A stretch of 64,000 nt of DNA from Podospora comata (taxonomy: Eukaryota; Ascomycota; Sordariomycetes; Sordariales; Podosporaceae). The notes under the pieces are model-generated. The model saw nothing but the letters and a program-made list of their open reading frames with translations. It was not told the origin of the DNA and did no database searches. The first letter of the stretch is position 1, and each line of letters opens with the position of its first letter. The DNA is taken from positions 3,038,001 to 3,102,000 of the forward strand of contig CP071498.1 of the NCBI GenBank assembly GCA_017354895.1, given 5' to 3'. Both the position numbers and the translations under genes were made by a program. This document shows positions 63,068-64,000 of this stretch, one piece after another.

Positions 63068-63972
63068 ATGGGTACCGCTCCAGTTTCCGTGGAACACACC
63101 ACGTACAACCCCGACGCCGTCTACCTCTCATGGGAAGTGGACGGGAAATTTGTGAGTAGGCCCCGTGCCCCTCCCAACAGACAGGTGATCCAACGCCATG
63201 GCGCCTGTCAGTGGTCCGCCAGGGTCAGGTACTGATACGATGCACACAGTTCGGCGATGGGCGTGAAGTTGCCCTCCTCGAGTACATCTACGCTCGACCG
63301 GATCTTGAGAAGCTGAGAGGCAACCCTCAGAAGGTTCTGCAAGCCATCGACGATTACGGTCGGTCCGTCAGAGGTCTGATCAACATCGGGTCCATGAAAG
63401 GATCCATCGTTTGCGACATTATCTCTAGACACAGACCTGCAGTGGTACTCGAACTGGGCGGTTACATTGGATACTCGGCCATTATGTTTGGACATGCCAT
63501 GAGACAGGCTGGTGGAAAGCAGTACTACAGTGTCGAGAAGAGTCCTCTCTTTGCTGCTGTAGCCACAAGCTTGATTGACCTCGCCGGCCTCAGAGACAAT
63601 GTCAGGGTTGTGGTTGGGACGGGGGCGGAAGGAACTCGGCGCTTGTACGAGGAAGGGAAGATTTCTCGAGTCGATATGGCCTTCTTCGACCACTTCAAGC
63701 CAGCCTACACTGATGACCTCAAGCTATGTGAGCGGCTCGGTGTCGTAGGGCCGGGGACCCTGATTGTGGCGGACAACATGGTGCTACCGGGGAACCCGCG
63801 TTATCTCGAGTGGGTGCATGCAAGTGTGGAAAGGAAGCGCGAGATGGACAAGGGGGCGGACGAAAAGGGAAACCCAAACCTGCAGTATCGCAACCAATCT
63901 ATCTCCAGTTGGGAACCATCTGGGCAGGAGGACGCGATGGAGATCACGGAATGCTATGGTATCGAGGAGTAG
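63068..63972 (+). CDS. Catechol O-methyltransferase
   Basis: Exons 63068-63151 and 63250-63972 (intron 98 bp, GTGAGT...CACAG) give 268 residues. Characteristic blocks are DGREVALLEYIYARPDLEKL, NIGSMKGSIVCDII, the SAM site VLELGGYIGYSAIMFGHAMR, YYSVEKSPLFAAVATSLIDL, and the metal/catalytic stretch DMAFFDHFKPAYTDDLKLCE with LIVADNMVLPGNPRYLEWVH. These match animal-type and fungal COMT, a Mg-dependent enzyme that methylates one catechol hydroxyl. It has no signal peptide, so it is cytosolic. In this cluster it could cap the catechols made by the hydroxylases, diverting them from ring cleavage. Confidence 0.94.
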
Positions 63973-64000
63973 TGTAGTGTAGGAACCGACACAACCGAGA

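Noticed and set aside
1-64000. CRISPR arrays, bacterial operons and phage features
   Set aside because: No regularly spaced short direct repeats were seen, and introns with fungal splice signals mark the sequence as eukaryotic.

Overview
The window looks like a filamentous ascomycete, most likely a sordariomycete close to the Sordariales (Podospora/Chaetomiaceae type). Genes are cut by 47-130 bp GT-AG introns with CTAAC/CTGAC-like branch sites. There is an AA9 cellulose-oxidising enzyme, a fungal NB-ARC/TPR protein that begins MDPLSI, zinc-cluster regulation, Ty1/copia debris, and a pseudogene whose stop codons fit C-to-T mutation (RIP). Gene structures were built by eye from splice signals and reading frame; family names come from motif recognition, not from a search.

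Layout. 0-9 kb holds ordinary genes: a secreted protein cut by the window edge, a single-pass membrane protein, a DUF7704-like membrane protein, an MFS transporter, a broken RNase H-domain copy and a small secreted cysteine protein. 10-13 kb carries a second RNase H-domain gene, divergent from a tiny two-exon gene.

13-35 kb is an accessory island. It has a DUF6590-like protein; a tail-to-tail pair of a gasdermin-like protein (15.2-16.1 kb) and a patatin-like/subtilisin fusion (16.2-18.7 kb); a mutated FAD oxidase pseudogene (19.9-22.1 kb); a junction of two truncated genes at about 25.04 kb; a secreted protein lacking a start codon; a nest of LTR pieces including a near-palindrome of about 1.3 kb (27.0-30.1 kb); and an NLR-like gene with HeLo-like, NB-ARC and TPR parts (31.2-34.4 kb). 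The gasdermin-like/protease pair resembles the Podospora HET-Q1/HET-Q2 cell-death arrangement and is the most striking item. The patatin part of the protease has lost its catalytic serine, while the subtilisin triad is intact.

35-42 kb has a 110-residue protein, an AsaB/GA4-desaturase-like protein, an eight-exon amidase and the AA9 enzyme.

42.6-64 kb reads as one metabolic cluster: extradiol (VOC) dioxygenase, two phenol-hydroxylase-type flavoproteins, a cytochrome P450, a fumarylacetoacetate-hydrolase-family enzyme, a Zn2Cys6 regulator, an EasF/EgtD-type N-methyltransferase, an MFS exporter and a catechol O-methyltransferase. No PKS, NRPS or terpene synthase is visible. The content suggests hydroxylation, ring cleavage and hydrolysis of an aromatic compound, with methylation and export as side or protective steps. 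Several intergenic regions of this cluster share the motif TACCCCG.
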